A DNA stretch of 64,000 bases from Dryocola sp031988645 (GTDB lineage Bacteria > Pseudomonadota > Gammaproteobacteria > Enterobacterales > Enterobacteriaceae). Numbering within the stretch: the first letter of the stretch is position 1; every line of letters begins with the position of its first letter. Position numbers and translations under genes: made by a program. The notes beneath the pieces are model-generated. The model was not told the origin of the DNA and made no database searches. It saw only the letters and a program-made list of their open reading frames with translations. The stretch covers positions 3,658,001-3,722,000 of the forward strand of contig NZ_CP150452.1 in the NCBI RefSeq assembly GCF_051307045.1, read 5' to 3'. Positions 38,283 through 47,634 of this stretch are shown here, piece by piece.

Positions 38283-39620
38283 TTAAACTGCTTTTACCGC
38301 ATCCGCAATGCGATTGGCGTATTCCGTCACCAGCGCGTTATCTTCGCCTTCGACCATCACGCGGATTAACGGCTCAGTACCGGATTTACGCAGCAGAACA
38401 CGTCCGCGGCTGCCCAGCGCCTCTTCCACTTCGGCGGTCACTTTTTTCACGCTGTCGTGTTCTAACGGGTCGCCGCTGCCCGCCTTAAAGCGGACGTTAA
38501 CCAGAATCTGCGGGAATAATTTCATGCCGCTGCAAAGATCGTGCAGGCTCATGTGGTTACGGACCATTGCTGTAAGCACTTGCAAACCTGCCACGATGCC
38601 GTCGCCGGTCGTGGTCTTATCCAGCAGGATAATATGGCCGGAGTTTTCAGCGCCGATTCGCCAGCCTTTTTCCTGCAGTTTTTCCAGCACGTAGCGGTCG
38701 CCCACTTTGGCGCGGGCGAAGGGAATGCCGAGCTGTTTGAGCGCCAGCTCCAGCCCCATATTGCTCATCAGCGTGCCAACCGCACCGCCGCGCAGCTGGC
38801 CCTGGCGCAGCCCTTCACGAGCGATAATGTAAAGGATCTGGTCGCCGTCGACCTTCAGGCCCTGGTTATCAACCATGATGACGCGATCGCCATCGCCGTC
38901 AAAGGCGATGCCGAGATCGGCTTTTTCCGCCAGCACGCGTTCCTGCAGCATGCGTACATCCGTCGCGCCGCATTTCTCGTTGATGTTGACGCCGTCAGGC
39001 TCGCAGCCCACGGGGATAACCTTCGCGCCCAGCTCGCGCAGCACGTTTGGCGCGATGTGGTAGGTTGCGCCGTTGGCGCAGTCCACCACGATTTTTAAGC
39101 CGCTAAGGCTCAGCTCGTTCGGGAAAGTCCCTTTGCAGAATTCGATATAGCGCCCTGCGGCATCAACGATGCGGCTGGCTTTACCCAGTTCGGCGGAATC
39201 TACGCAGGTAATTTCTTTTTCCATTTCGGCTTCAATGGCTTCTTCCACTTCGTCAGGCAGCTTGGTGCCGTCGATGGAGAAGAATTTAATGCCGTTATCG
39301 TAGAAAGGATTATGGGAAGCGGAGATAACGATGCCGGCCTCAGCGCGGAACGCGCGCGTCAGGTAAGCTACCGCAGGCGTTGGCATCGGGCCGGTAAAAG
39401 AGGCCGACAGCCCCGCCGCCGCCAGGCCCGCCTCAAGGGCAGACTCCAGCATATAGCCGGAAATACGCGTGTCTTTACCAATGATGATTTTACGCGAGCC
39501 GTGACGAGCCAGCACTTTGCCCGCCGCCCAGCCCAGCTTCAGAACGAAATCAGGCGTAATCGGGCTGTCGCCGACGCGCCCACGAATTCCATCGGTACCA
39601 AAATATTTACGGTTACTCAT
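38283..39620 (-). CDS. glmM: phosphoglucosamine mutase
   Basis: A 445-residue alpha-D-phosphohexomutase that converts glucosamine-6-phosphate to glucosamine-1-phosphate for UDP-GlcNAc, peptidoglycan and LPS. The phosphoserine lies in VISASHNPFYDNGIK (Ser102), the Mg2+ site is FDGDGDRV near 240, and RKSGTEPLIRVM near 410 is the phosphate-binding loop. Its ATG overlaps the end of folP by 8 bases, so the two are translationally coupled. Confidence 0.97.
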   Translation of the reverse strand: MSNRKYFGTDGIRGRVGDSPITPDFVLKLGWAAGKVLARHGSRKIIIGKDTRISGYMLESALEAGLAAAGLSASFTGPMPTPAVAYLTRAFRAEAGIVISASHNPFYDNGIKFFSIDGTKLPDEVEEAIEAEMEKEITCVDSAELGKASRIVDAAGRYIEFCKGTFPNELSLSGLKIVVDCANGATYHIAPNVLRELGAKVIPVGCEPDGVNINEKCGATDVRMLQERVLAEKADLGIAFDGDGDRVIMVDNQGLKVDGDQILYIIAREGLRQGQLRGGAVGTLMSNMGLELALKQLGIPFARAKVGDRYVLEKLQEKGWRIGAENSGHIILLDKTTTGDGIVAGLQVLTAMVRNHMSLHDLCSGMKLFPQILVNVRFKAGSGDPLEHDSVKKVTAEVEEALGSRGRVLLRKSGTEPLIRVMVEGEDNALVTEYANRIADAVKAV

Positions 39621-40461
39621 AGCGTTTGTTTTCCTTCGCTGAAAGTGTGGCTTCCACCACGCGCATAGCCTCTACGGTTTCTTTCACGTCGTGAACCCTG
39701 ATGATATGTGCCCCCTGCATAGCCGCAACGACGGCGCAGGCAAGGCTGCCGCTCAGGCGCTGATCCGGCCCAACGTTTAGCAGCTGGCCAACCATAGATT
39801 TACGCGACATTCCAACTAAAAGCGGTAAGCCAAAATGATGGAATTCTGAAAGTCGGGCAAGAAGTTGGTAATTATGGCTGAGATTTTTACCGAAACCGAA
39901 GCCCGGGTCGAGCAACAATTTTTCTTTTGCAATGCCGGCCGCTTCACAGCGGGCTATCTGCTCAACAAAGAAGCGATTCACCTCTTCGAATACATCAGCG
40001 TAGTGCGGAGCCTGCTGCATGTTTTTTGGGTTGCCCTGCATATGCATCAGGCAAACCGGCAAACCTGTCGCAGCCGCTGCCTCAAGTGCGCCCGGCTCGG
40101 TCAGCGAACGAATGTCATTGATGATATGGGCGCCGACGCGTGCCGATTCGCGGATCACTTCCGGTTTGGAAGTGTCGACAGAAATCCATACTTCAAAACG
40201 CCGGGCAATCGCCTCAACCACCGGAATAACCCGCGCTAACTCATCCTCAACGCTCACCTCGCTGGCGCCCGGACGCGTAGATTCACCGCCGATATCAATG
40301 ATTGTCGCCCCGGCGTTGATCATCATATTGGCGTGCTTTACCGCTTCGACCAGGGAATTATGTTTTCCGCCATCGGAAAACGAATCCGGCGTCACGTTTA
40401 AGATCCCCATAACGTGAGGATGGCAGAGATCGAGCGTGGTGCCCTGGGCGGTAAGTTTCAT
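39613..40461 (-). CDS. folP: dihydropteroate synthase
   Basis: A 282-residue sulfonamide-target enzyme joining 6-hydroxymethyl-7,8-dihydropterin pyrophosphate to p-aminobenzoate. Signatures GILNVTPDSFSDGG near residue 20 and GGESTRPGA near 60 are intact. I use ATG 40461 (MKLTAQG); the preceding in-frame TTG would add one residue. It overlaps glmM by 8 bases and follows ftsH after a terminator. Confidence 0.96.
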   Translation of the reverse strand: MKLTAQGTTLDLCHPHVMGILNVTPDSFSDGGKHNSLVEAVKHANMMINAGATIIDIGGESTRPGASEVSVEDELARVIPVVEAIARRFEVWISVDTSKPEVIRESARVGAHIINDIRSLTEPGALEAAAATGLPVCLMHMQGNPKNMQQAPHYADVFEEVNRFFVEQIARCEAAGIAKEKLLLDPGFGFGKNLSHNYQLLARLSEFHHFGLPLLVGMSRKSMVGQLLNVGPDQRLSGSLACAVVAAMQGAHIIRVHDVKETVEAMRVVEATLSAKENKRYE

Positions 40462-40494
40462 CAAAATTCCCCTGAATAGATTTCGGTTAACGCA

Positions 40495-40526
40495 AAAACA
40501 AAAACCCCGGGACCAGCCCGGGGTTT
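40495..40526 (-). terminator. ftsH terminator
   Basis: Minus-strand hairpin CCCCGGG-CTGGT-CCCGGGG followed by five T and a further T-rich stretch, between ftsH and folP. Confidence 0.85.
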
Positions 40527-40561
40527 GGATTACTTATGGCAAAACATGGGACGAGCTCGGC

Positions 40562-42499
40562 TTACTTATCGCCCAACTGTTCTGACATGGTGTTGCCAGG
40601 ATTCGGCGTGCGCGGTTCGTCGACCGGACGCGGTGCACGTGGCGTACCGTTGTTATCAGAATTGTTGCTGCCGTTGTTTGAATCTTCCCAGCCCGCTGGC
40701 GGACGCACATCGCGGCGAGCCATCAGATCGTCAATCTGCGGCGCATCGATGGTTTCATACTTCATCAGCGCGTCTTTCATGGTGTGAAGAATATCCATGT
40801 TTTCATTCAGCAGCTGGCGAGCGCGAGCGTAGTTGCGCTCGATCAGCAGCTTCACTTCCTGATCGATGATACGAGCGGTTTCATCGGACATGTGTTTTGC
40901 TTTTGCCACGGAGCGGCCCAGGAACACCTCGCCCTCTTCTTCCGCATACAGCAGCGGACCGAGTTTCTCAGAGAAGCCCCACTGGGTAACCATGTTACGC
41001 GCGATGGAGGTCGCGACTTTAATGTCGTTAGACGCACCGGTAGAAACATGTTCCGCGCCGTAGATTATCTCTTCGGCCAGACGACCGCCGTACAGCGTAG
41101 AAATCTGGCTTTCCAGTTTCTGACGGCTGGCGCTGATAGCATCGCCTTCAGGCAGGAAGAAGGTAACGCCAAGCGCGCGGCCACGCGGAATAATGGTGAC
41201 CTTGTGTACCGGATCGTGCTCAGGCACCAGACGGCCAATAATCGCGTGCCCCGCTTCGTGATAGGCGGTGGATTCTTTCTGCGCTTCCGTCATCACCATG
41301 GAGCGGCGTTCCGCGCCCATCATGATTTTGTCCTTCGCTTTTTCGAACTCAACCATCGAAACGACACGTTTGTTACCGCGAGCGGCGAACAGCGCAGCTT
41401 CGTTCACAAGGTTTGCCAAATCCGCACCGGAGAAGCCTGGCGTACCGCGGGCGATGATCGCCGCGTCGATATCGGGCGCCAGAGGCACGCGGCGCATATG
41501 CACCTTCAGGATTTGCTCACGGCCACGGACGTCCGGCAGACCAACAACGACCTGACGGTCGAAACGGCCAGGACGCAGCAGCGCCGGGTCAAGCACGTCC
41601 GGACGGTTGGTTGCGGCGATAACAATGATGCCTTCATTACCTTCGAAACCATCCATCTCAACCAGCATCTGGTTCAGCGTCTGCTCGCGTTCATCGTGAC
41701 CGCCGCCCAGGCCTGCGCCACGCTGGCGGCCTACGGCGTCGATTTCATCGATAAAGATGATGCACGGCGCGGCTTTCTTGGCCTGCTCGAACATGTCGCG
41801 CACGCGGGATGCGCCCACGCCAACGAACATTTCCACGAAGTCAGAGCCGGATATGGTAAAGAACGGCACTTTCGCTTCGCCCGCGATGGCTTTCGCCAGC
41901 AGGGTTTTACCGGTACCCGGAGGGCCGACCATCAGCACGCCTTTCGGGATTTTGCCGCCCAGCTTCTGGAAACGGCTCGGCTCACGCAGGTATTCAACCA
42001 GCTCAGCAACCTCTTCTTTTGCTTCGTCACAGCCAGCAACGTCGGCAAAAGTGGTTTTGATTTGGTCTTCGGTGAGCATACGCGCCTTGCTCTTGCCGAA
42101 CGACATGGCACCTTTGCCACCGCCGCCCTGCATCTGGCGCATAAAGAAGATCCAGACCCCAATTAGCAACAGCATCGGGAACCAGGAAATAAAGATAGAA
42201 GCCAGCAAGCTAGGCTCTTCAGGCGGCTCGCCTACCACTTTAACGTTCTTGGTCAGCAGATTATCAAGCAGCTTGGGATCGTTAACGGGGATATAAGTCG
42301 TGTATCGGTTACTATCTTTCTTGGTAACGTTGATTTCACGTCCATTGATACGCGCTTCGCGAACCTGGTCCTGATTCACTTCAGACAGGAAAGTGGAATA
42401 ATCCACCCTACGGCCGTTTGACTCGCTGGGCCCAAAGCTCTGGAACACAGACATCAGCACAACCGCGATGACCAGCCAGAGTATTAGGTTTTTCGCCAT
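40562..42499 (-). CDS. ftsH: ATP-dependent zinc metalloprotease FtsH
   Basis: A 645-residue membrane-anchored AAA+ protease that degrades LpxC, sigma-32 and misassembled membrane proteins. Two N-terminal transmembrane segments (about 5-22 and 98-118) flank a periplasmic domain. The AAA module has GPPGTGKT (about 192) and the SRH; the zinc site HEAGH is near 414. The C-terminus ends in a Ser/Asn/Pro-rich tail. Start ATG 42499 (MAKNLILWL) matches the mature E. coli N-terminus; the in-frame codon 9 bases upstream is an alternative. Confidence 0.97.
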   Translation of the reverse strand: MAKNLILWLVIAVVLMSVFQSFGPSESNGRRVDYSTFLSEVNQDQVREARINGREINVTKKDSNRYTTYIPVNDPKLLDNLLTKNVKVVGEPPEEPSLLASIFISWFPMLLLIGVWIFFMRQMQGGGGKGAMSFGKSKARMLTEDQIKTTFADVAGCDEAKEEVAELVEYLREPSRFQKLGGKIPKGVLMVGPPGTGKTLLAKAIAGEAKVPFFTISGSDFVEMFVGVGASRVRDMFEQAKKAAPCIIFIDEIDAVGRQRGAGLGGGHDEREQTLNQMLVEMDGFEGNEGIIVIAATNRPDVLDPALLRPGRFDRQVVVGLPDVRGREQILKVHMRRVPLAPDIDAAIIARGTPGFSGADLANLVNEAALFAARGNKRVVSMVEFEKAKDKIMMGAERRSMVMTEAQKESTAYHEAGHAIIGRLVPEHDPVHKVTIIPRGRALGVTFFLPEGDAISASRQKLESQISTLYGGRLAEEIIYGAEHVSTGASNDIKVATSIARNMVTQWGFSEKLGPLLYAEEEGEVFLGRSVAKAKHMSDETARIIDQEVKLLIERNYARARQLLNENMDILHTMKDALMKYETIDAPQIDDLMARRDVRPPAGWEDSNNGSNNSDNNGTPRAPRPVDEPRTPNPGNTMSEQLGDK

Positions 42500-42555
42500 G
42501 TCACTCAAGGGATTAACCTCATATTACAACTGTGTTAACAAACAGCGTCAGGGTA

Positions 42556-43186
42556 CTATACTTTGCGCCCGGTCGCTACAATGTACACTTCACGTGAGCG
42601 GGCACGAGAAGAGTCCGGCTTACGAACTTTCACCTTCGTAAACAGGGAGCGAATTTCTCGCAGGTATTCATCGAAACCTTCGCCTTGAAACACTTTCACC
42701 ACAAAACTTCCGCCCGGCGCCAGAACATCACGACACATTTCCAGTGCCAGTTCTACCAGATACATAGCGCGAGGAATATCTACTGCCGGTGTCCCGCTCA
42801 TATTTGGTGCCATATCTGACATGACAACCTGAACTTTATTGTCACCAACACGTTCCAGCAGGGGCCTTGACGACTAATTCATCACGAAAATCGCCCTGAA
42901 GGAAGTCCACACCAACGATAGGATCCATTGGTAAAAGATCGCAAGCAATGATTCGCCCTTGATTCCCGATCTCCGTCACAACGTACTGCGACCAGCCTCC
43001 GGGAGCAGCGCCAAGATCGACAACCGTCATTCCTGGCTTAAAAAGTTTGTCACTTTGCTGTATTTCATCAAGTTTAAACCAGGCACGGGAACGCAACCCC
43101 TTTTTCTGCGCCTGAAGTACATATTTATCGCTAAAGTGTTCCTGCAGCCAGCGACTGGAGCTGGCAGAACGCTTTTTACCTGTCAT
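42556..43186 (-). CDS. rlmE: 23S rRNA (uridine-2552-2'-O)-methyltransferase (apparent +1 frameshift)
   Basis: RlmE (RrmJ/FtsJ) methylates U2552 in the 23S A-loop and is a heat-shock protein in E. coli. The SAM motif VVDLGAAPGGWSQYV is near residue 52, and the catalytic Lys-Asp-Lys-Glu tetrad positions fall in SRAWFKL, MSDMAPN, FVVKVFQGEG and SREVYIV. The frame shifts at GGGGCC 42861-42866 (plus strand). Reading DELVVKALLERVGDNKVQ after removal of one base gives 209 residues, the E. coli length. It is in the ftsH operon with a 56-base gap. Confidence 0.94.
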
Positions 43187-43312
43187 CTCAATTTCCAACT
43201 TTGTTCATCGTGAGTGGCAGGCTGTTAAAAAATCAGCACAGCCGATTTGGCGATACACTGGAGATGGCGGTAGAATGAACCGTTTTCAATCCCAACGTAA
43301 GCAAATAATACG

Positions 43313-43606
43313 ATGAATCTGAGTACTAAACAAAAACAGCACCTGAAAGGTCTTGCTCATCCACTCAAGCCAGTAGTCATGCTGGGCAATAATGGTTTGA
43401 CCGAAGGGGTACTGGCCGAGATTGAACAAGCACTTGAGCACCATGAGTTAATCAAGGTCAAAGTCGCAACCGAAGATCGCGAGACTAAAGCCTTGATAGT
43501 GGATGCCATCGTGCGGGAAACCGGCGCCTGTAATGTACAGGTCATCGGTAAAACGCTGGTGCTTTATCGCCCATCTAAAGAGCGTAAGATTTCTCTGCCG
43601 AAATAA
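43313..43606 (+). CDS. yhbY: ribosome assembly RNA-binding protein YhbY (CRM domain)
   Basis: A 97-residue single CRM-domain protein that binds pre-50S particles. The family loop GNNGLTEGV (GxxG type) is at about residues 25-33, followed by ELIKVKV. It is divergent from rlmE, sharing a short promoter region, the usual enterobacterial arrangement. Confidence 0.95.
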   Translation: MNLSTKQKQHLKGLAHPLKPVVMLGNNGLTEGVLAEIEQALEHHELIKVKVATEDRETKALIVDAIVRETGACNVQVIGKTLVLYRPSKERKISLPK

Positions 43607-43645
43607 GCGCAGAGTGTGCAAAATGCCACGCTCTGTTCGTTGATA

Positions 43646-43668
43646 AAAGGCCGCTGTGCGGCCTTTTT
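43646..43668 (+). terminator. yhbY terminator
   Basis: A hairpin AAGGCCGC-TGT-GCGGCCTT with five T, 40 bases after yhbY and upstream of the convergent greA end. Confidence 0.88.
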
Positions 43669-43712
43669 CCTTTCTTTACAATACGCCACGCCGGCAATCA
43701 GCGTAGCAGAAA

Positions 43713-44189
43713 TTATAAATACTCCACCTTCACGATCTCAAATTCGACATCGCCGCCGGGCGTGCGGATCACCACCACGTCATCCTGCTCTTTCCCTACC
43801 AGCCCACGCGCGATAGGCGAATTAACCGAAATCAGATTCTGTTTAAAATCAGCCTCATCATCGCCAACGATGCGATAAGTCTGCTCTTCGTCGTTCTCAA
43901 GGTTCAGAACGGTCACCGTGGCGCCAAAAATCACGCGGCCGTTGTTAGGCATTTTGGTGACGTCGATAACCTGAGCGTTAGACAGCTTGGCTTCGATATC
44001 CTGAATACGGCCTTCGCAGAAACCCTGCTGCTCGCGCGCCGCGTGGTACTCAGCGTTTTCTTTCAGATCGCCATGCTCGCGGGCGTCGGCGATAGCGGCA
44101 ATGATTTCCGGGCGACGAACCGACTTCAGGAAATCGAGCTCTTCACGTAATCTTTCTGCGCCACGTAGGGTCATCGGAATAGGTTGCAT
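43713..44189 (-). CDS. greA: transcription elongation factor GreA
   Basis: A 158-residue GreA that rescues backtracked RNA polymerase by stimulating transcript cleavage. The N-terminal coiled coil carries the acidic tip residues in REHGDLKENAEYHAA (about 40-55, the Asp-Glu pair). The C-terminal globular domain ends FEIVKVEYL. Length equals E. coli. The upstream leader has an early terminator. Confidence 0.97.
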   Translation of the reverse strand: MQPIPMTLRGAERLREELDFLKSVRRPEIIAAIADAREHGDLKENAEYHAAREQQGFCEGRIQDIEAKLSNAQVIDVTKMPNNGRVIFGATVTVLNLENDEEQTYRIVGDDEADFKQNLISVNSPIARGLVGKEQDDVVVIRTPGGDVEFEIVKVEYL

Positions 44190-44277
44190 TTGTTATACCT
44201 CTTAAAAACTGTCCTGTTCAGCAAGGCCCTGGGCGGTGCTGACTTAAGAGCATAGCCAGAGCATTTGCCTGACAACA

Positions 44278-44316
44278 AATAAAAGAAAACTGACCCGGAG
44301 CAAAGCCCCAGGTCAG
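44278..44316 (-). terminator. early terminator in the greA leader (GraL-type)
   Basis: On the minus strand a long hairpin (CTGACC ... GGTCAG with internal GGGGC/GCTCC pairing) is followed by TTTTCTTTTATTT, about 90 bases upstream of greA. In E. coli, early termination in the greA leader yields the small RNA GraL; this hairpin is in the equivalent place. Whether a stable sRNA accumulates here is inference. Confidence 0.65.
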
Positions 44317-44433
44317 GAACGGTTTTCAATTTGATACGTATTTTACCCTGGAGTTCCACAAGGGTCATCGTTTACTTTGCACCGCGATGCACCGTAGTAT
44401 GGCTGCACGTTTCCAGGCTGTTACCGCGAGATT

Positions 44434-45867
44434 ATGCGATTTTTTAGATTTGTCATTGGATTGACCAGTGCAGTGGTATTGAACGTTCAGGCCGCCAACG
44501 TTGAAGAATACACCTCCCAGCTGCCCGCGGGAGCAAACCTGGCGCTGATGGTGCAAAAGGTGGGCGCTCAGGCGCCGTCAATTGACTATCACAGTCAGCA
44601 AATGGCCCTGCCCGCCAGTACGCAAAAAGTGATTACGGCGCTGGCGGCCCTGCTGCAGCTCGGGCCCGATTTCCGCTTTACGACGACGCTTGAAAGCCAG
44701 GCGCAAATAAGCAATGGCGTGCTAAACGGCGACCTTGTGGCGCGATTTGGCGGCGATCCAACGCTAAAACGCCAGGATATTCGCAATATGGTCGCGGTGC
44801 TGAAAAAGGCCGGCGTGCAGCAGATTCAGGGCAATGTGCTGATCGACACTTCCGTATTCGCCAGCCACGATAAGGCGCCCGGCTGGCCGTGGAACGACAT
44901 GACGCAGTGCTTCAGCGCGCCGCCTGCCGCGGCCATCGTTGACCGCAACTGCTTCTCTGTTTCTCTCTACAGCGCGCCGAAGCCCGACGATCTGGCATTT
45001 GTTCGTATCGCCTCTTATTACCCGGTGCTGATGAACAGCCAGGTGAGAACGCTCGCCAAAGGTTCGCCGGATGCGCAGTATTGCGAACTGGATGTCGTGC
45101 CCGGCGATCTCAACCGCTTTACTCTCACGGGCTGCATGACCCAGCGCGCGGATCCGTTGCCTTTGGCCTTTGCCATTCAGGACGGAGCCAGCTATGCGGG
45201 CGCTATCCTGAAAGCCGAGCTAAAAGAAGCGGGCATCACCTATAGCGGCACGCTGCTGCGCCAGACTAAGGTGACTACGCCGGGGACGGTTATCGCCAGC
45301 AAGGAATCCGCCCCTTTACACGACCTGCTGAAAATCATGCTCAAAAAATCGGACAATATGATTGCCGATACCGTGTTCCGCACTATCGGCCATAACAGGT
45401 TCGGCGTGCCGGGCACATGGCGCGCGGGCGCGGACGCAGTACGCCAGATTCTGAGCCAAAAGGCGGGCGTTAATTTAGGCAATACTATTGTGGTGGACGG
45501 TTCGGGCCTCTCCCGCCATAACCTGATTTCACCCGCGACTATGATGCAGGTGCTGCAATACATCGCGCAGAACGACAGTCAGCTAAACTTTATCTCGATG
45601 CTGCCGCTGGCCGGCTATGACGGCTCGCTGCAGTACCGCGCGGGTCTGCACCAGGCGGGCGTCGACGGCAAAGTTTCTGCCAAGACCGGTTCCCTGCAGG
45701 GCGTGTATAACCTGGCCGGTTTTATTACCACCGCCAGCGGCCAGCGAATGGCCTTTGTGCAATATTTATCCGGCTATGCCGTAGAGCCTGCCGATCAACG
45801 TAACCGCCGTATCCCGCTAGTGCGCTTCGAAAGTCGACTCTATAAGGATATCTACCAGAATAACTAA
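44434..45867 (+). CDS. dacB: serine-type D-Ala-D-Ala carboxypeptidase/endopeptidase (PBP4)
   Basis: A 477-residue periplasmic PBP4, a class C penicillin-binding protein that trims and cleaves peptidoglycan cross-links. It has a signal peptide (MRFFRFVIGLTSAVVLNVQA). The active-site motifs are SxxK in LPASTQKVITAL (about Ser62), SDN in KKSDNMIAD (about 306) and KTG in SAKTGSLQG (about 415). The long insertion between the first two motifs is typical of the family. basR starts 3 bases after its stop, so dacB-basR-basS probably form an operon. Confidence 0.96.
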   Translation: MRFFRFVIGLTSAVVLNVQAANVEEYTSQLPAGANLALMVQKVGAQAPSIDYHSQQMALPASTQKVITALAALLQLGPDFRFTTTLESQAQISNGVLNGDLVARFGGDPTLKRQDIRNMVAVLKKAGVQQIQGNVLIDTSVFASHDKAPGWPWNDMTQCFSAPPAAAIVDRNCFSVSLYSAPKPDDLAFVRIASYYPVLMNSQVRTLAKGSPDAQYCELDVVPGDLNRFTLTGCMTQRADPLPLAFAIQDGASYAGAILKAELKEAGITYSGTLLRQTKVTTPGTVIASKESAPLHDLLKIMLKKSDNMIADTVFRTIGHNRFGVPGTWRAGADAVRQILSQKAGVNLGNTIVVDGSGLSRHNLISPATMMQVLQYIAQNDSQLNFISMLPLAGYDGSLQYRAGLHQAGVDGKVSAKTGSLQGVYNLAGFITTASGQRMAFVQYLSGYAVEPADQRNRRIPLVRFESRLYKDIYQNN

Positions 45868-45870
45868 GCC

Positions 45871-46533
45871 ATGAAGCTGCTGATTGTTGAAGACGATTTA
45901 CTGTTACAGGAAGGGCTGGCGCAGGCGTTGGGCAACGAAGGCTACGCGCTGGACTGCACCGCTACCGCCGCCGGGGCCGATGCGTTGATACAAAGCGGCG
46001 AATACAGCCTGGTTATTCTGGATCTCGGCCTGCCGGATAAAGACGGCGCCACGCTGCTAAGCCAGTGGCGCCGCCGCGGCGTAAGCAACCCGGTACTGAT
46101 CCTCACGGCACGCGATGCGCTGGAAGACCGGGTCAAAGGCCTGGATTCCGGCGCCGACGATTATCTGGTTAAGCCCTTCGCGCTGGCAGAGCTGCAGGCT
46201 CGGGTGCGGGCGCTGATCCGTCGTTATCAGGGACACAGCGATAACCTTTTGCAGCAGGGGGATTTGGCGCTTAACTTGCAAACCCAGCAGGTTATGCTGC
46301 AGGCCCGCCCGCTGGAAATCACCCCGAAAGAATTCGCCCTTCTCACGCGCCTGATGATGCGCATCGGCCAGACGGTGCATCGCGAAACGTTACAGCAGGA
46401 TATCTACAGCTGGCAGGACGATCCCGGCTCAAATACGCTTGAGGTGCACATTCACAATCTGCGCCGCAAGCTAGGCAAGGATCGCATCAAAACCGTGCGC
46501 GGCGTCGGCTACCGGCTGGAAAGCCAGATATGA
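45871..46533 (+). CDS. basR: OmpR-family response regulator (BasR/PmrA-like)
   Basis: A 220-residue response regulator: receiver domain (1-115) with phosphoacceptor Asp in VILDLGLPDKDG (Asp51) and Lys in DDYLVKPFA (about 102). A winged-helix output domain ends in NTLEVHIHNLRRKLG and TVRGVGYRL. It matches E. coli BasR best: the LDLGLPDKDG, LTARDALEDRVKGLDSGADDYLVKPFALAEL and YNW/YSWQDDPGSNTLEVH-type stretches are near-identical. PmrA/BasR controls lipid A and LPS modification genes in response to Fe3+, Al3+ and low pH. In E. coli it lies with eptA; here it follows dacB. A QseB-type assignment is less likely. Confidence 0.82.
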   Translation: MKLLIVEDDLLLQEGLAQALGNEGYALDCTATAAGADALIQSGEYSLVILDLGLPDKDGATLLSQWRRRGVSNPVLILTARDALEDRVKGLDSGADDYLVKPFALAELQARVRALIRRYQGHSDNLLQQGDLALNLQTQQVMLQARPLEITPKEFALLTRLMMRIGQTVHRETLQQDIYSWQDDPGSNTLEVHIHNLRRKLGKDRIKTVRGVGYRLESQI

Positions 46534-47588
46534 ACAGCATGCGCCGGCGTTTAATGCTGCTGCTTGCAATAATTTTATTGTTTTTTCAGCTTATTAGCGT
46601 GATCTGGTTGTGGCATGAAAGCCGGGAGCAAATCGGCTTTCTGGTAAACGAAACGCTTTCAGCCAAATCGCGTAACATGCACGTTGAGAAAGAAATTCGC
46701 GAGGCCATCGCCTCGCTGCTGGTGCCGTCGCTGGTAATGATCGGCTTTACGCTGTTCTTCTCTTTTTGGGCAATCAGCTGGATTACGCGTCCTTTAAACC
46801 GCCTGCGTACGAGCCTCGCCAACCGTTCTGCGGATAACCTCTCTCCTCTTCCCATGTATTCCGATATGGAAGAGATGGTGTCTGTCACCACCTCGTTAAA
46901 CCAGCTGCTTGCACGCCTGGACCATACCATTCAACAAGAGCGCCTGTTTACCGCCGACGCCGCGCACGAGCTGCGTACCCCGCTTGCCGGGCTCAGGCTG
47001 CATCTGGAATTAATGGCGAACTCGGGCAATCCGCAGGCGCCGATGCTGCTGGAGCGCATCGATCGGCTGATGCACACCATCGAGCAGCTGTTGATGCTTT
47101 CCCGGGCCGGACAGGCGCTGGCAAGCGGGCACTACAATACGCTGACGTGGACCAGGGAGATCATCGCGCCGCTGAAAATGGAAATGAATGAGATGATGGC
47201 GATGCGGGAACAGACCATCGAATGGCCGCAGGAAAGTAACGAGTCGGTGCAGGGCGACGCGGTGCTGCTGCGCCTGATGCTGCGCAACCTGCTGGAGAAC
47301 GCTTCCCGTTACAGCCCGGAGGGAAGCGTGATTAGCGTATCCCTGACCCCACGGGATACGGGTACGCTGCTGTGCGTATCGGATCAGGGGCCAGGCATTG
47401 ACGAACAGCACCGGCAGACGCTGACCGAACCCTTCCGACGCATGGACCAGCGCTACGGCGGCAGCGGCCTTGGTTTAAACATCGTCCTGCGCATCGTACA
47501 GCTGCACCACGGCAAATTAACTCTGGATAACCGCAGCGAGGGCAGCGGTCTTAAAGCCGGCTGCTGGCTGCCGAAGACCATTCAGTAA
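46530..47588 (+). CDS. basS: sensor histidine kinase (BasS/PmrB-like)
   Basis: A 352-residue membrane kinase. A first transmembrane segment (about 8-27) is followed by a short periplasmic loop with an ExxE element (EIREA) like the Fe3+-binding motif of PmrB, then a second segment (about 64-84). HAMP, the phosphoacceptor His in FTADAAHELRTPLAG (about 148) and an ATPase domain with N, G1 (DQGPGID) and G2 (GGSGLGLNI) boxes follow. The start overlaps basR by 4 bases (ATGA). Sequence similarity to E. coli BasS is clear, including ISVIWLWHESREQI near the N-terminus. Confidence 0.82.
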   Translation: MNSMRRRLMLLLAIILLFFQLISVIWLWHESREQIGFLVNETLSAKSRNMHVEKEIREAIASLLVPSLVMIGFTLFFSFWAISWITRPLNRLRTSLANRSADNLSPLPMYSDMEEMVSVTTSLNQLLARLDHTIQQERLFTADAAHELRTPLAGLRLHLELMANSGNPQAPMLLERIDRLMHTIEQLLMLSRAGQALASGHYNTLTWTREIIAPLKMEMNEMMAMREQTIEWPQESNESVQGDAVLLRLMLRNLLENASRYSPEGSVISVSLTPRDTGTLLCVSDQGPGIDEQHRQTLTEPFRRMDQRYGGSGLGLNIVLRIVQLHHGKLTLDNRSEGSGLKAGCWLPKTIQ

Positions 47589-47592
47589 CCCA

Positions 47593-47620
47593 TAAAAAAG
47601 GGCCGGTTTAACCGGCCCTT
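47593..47620 (-). terminator. terminator between obgE and basS
   Basis: Hairpin GGGCCGGTT-AAACCGGCCC followed by six T on the minus strand, just after obgE; the T-tract is weak on the plus strand. It ends obgE transcription and may also attenuate basS readthrough. Confidence 0.85.
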
Positions 47621-47634
47621 CTGCGCTGCGATAA

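Noticed and set aside
46530..47588. QseC rather than BasS identity for the sensor kinase
   Set aside because: The N-terminal ISVIWLWHESREQI segment, short periplasmic loop with EIREA and overall alignment fit BasS/PmrB better, though identity is based on recalled sequences.
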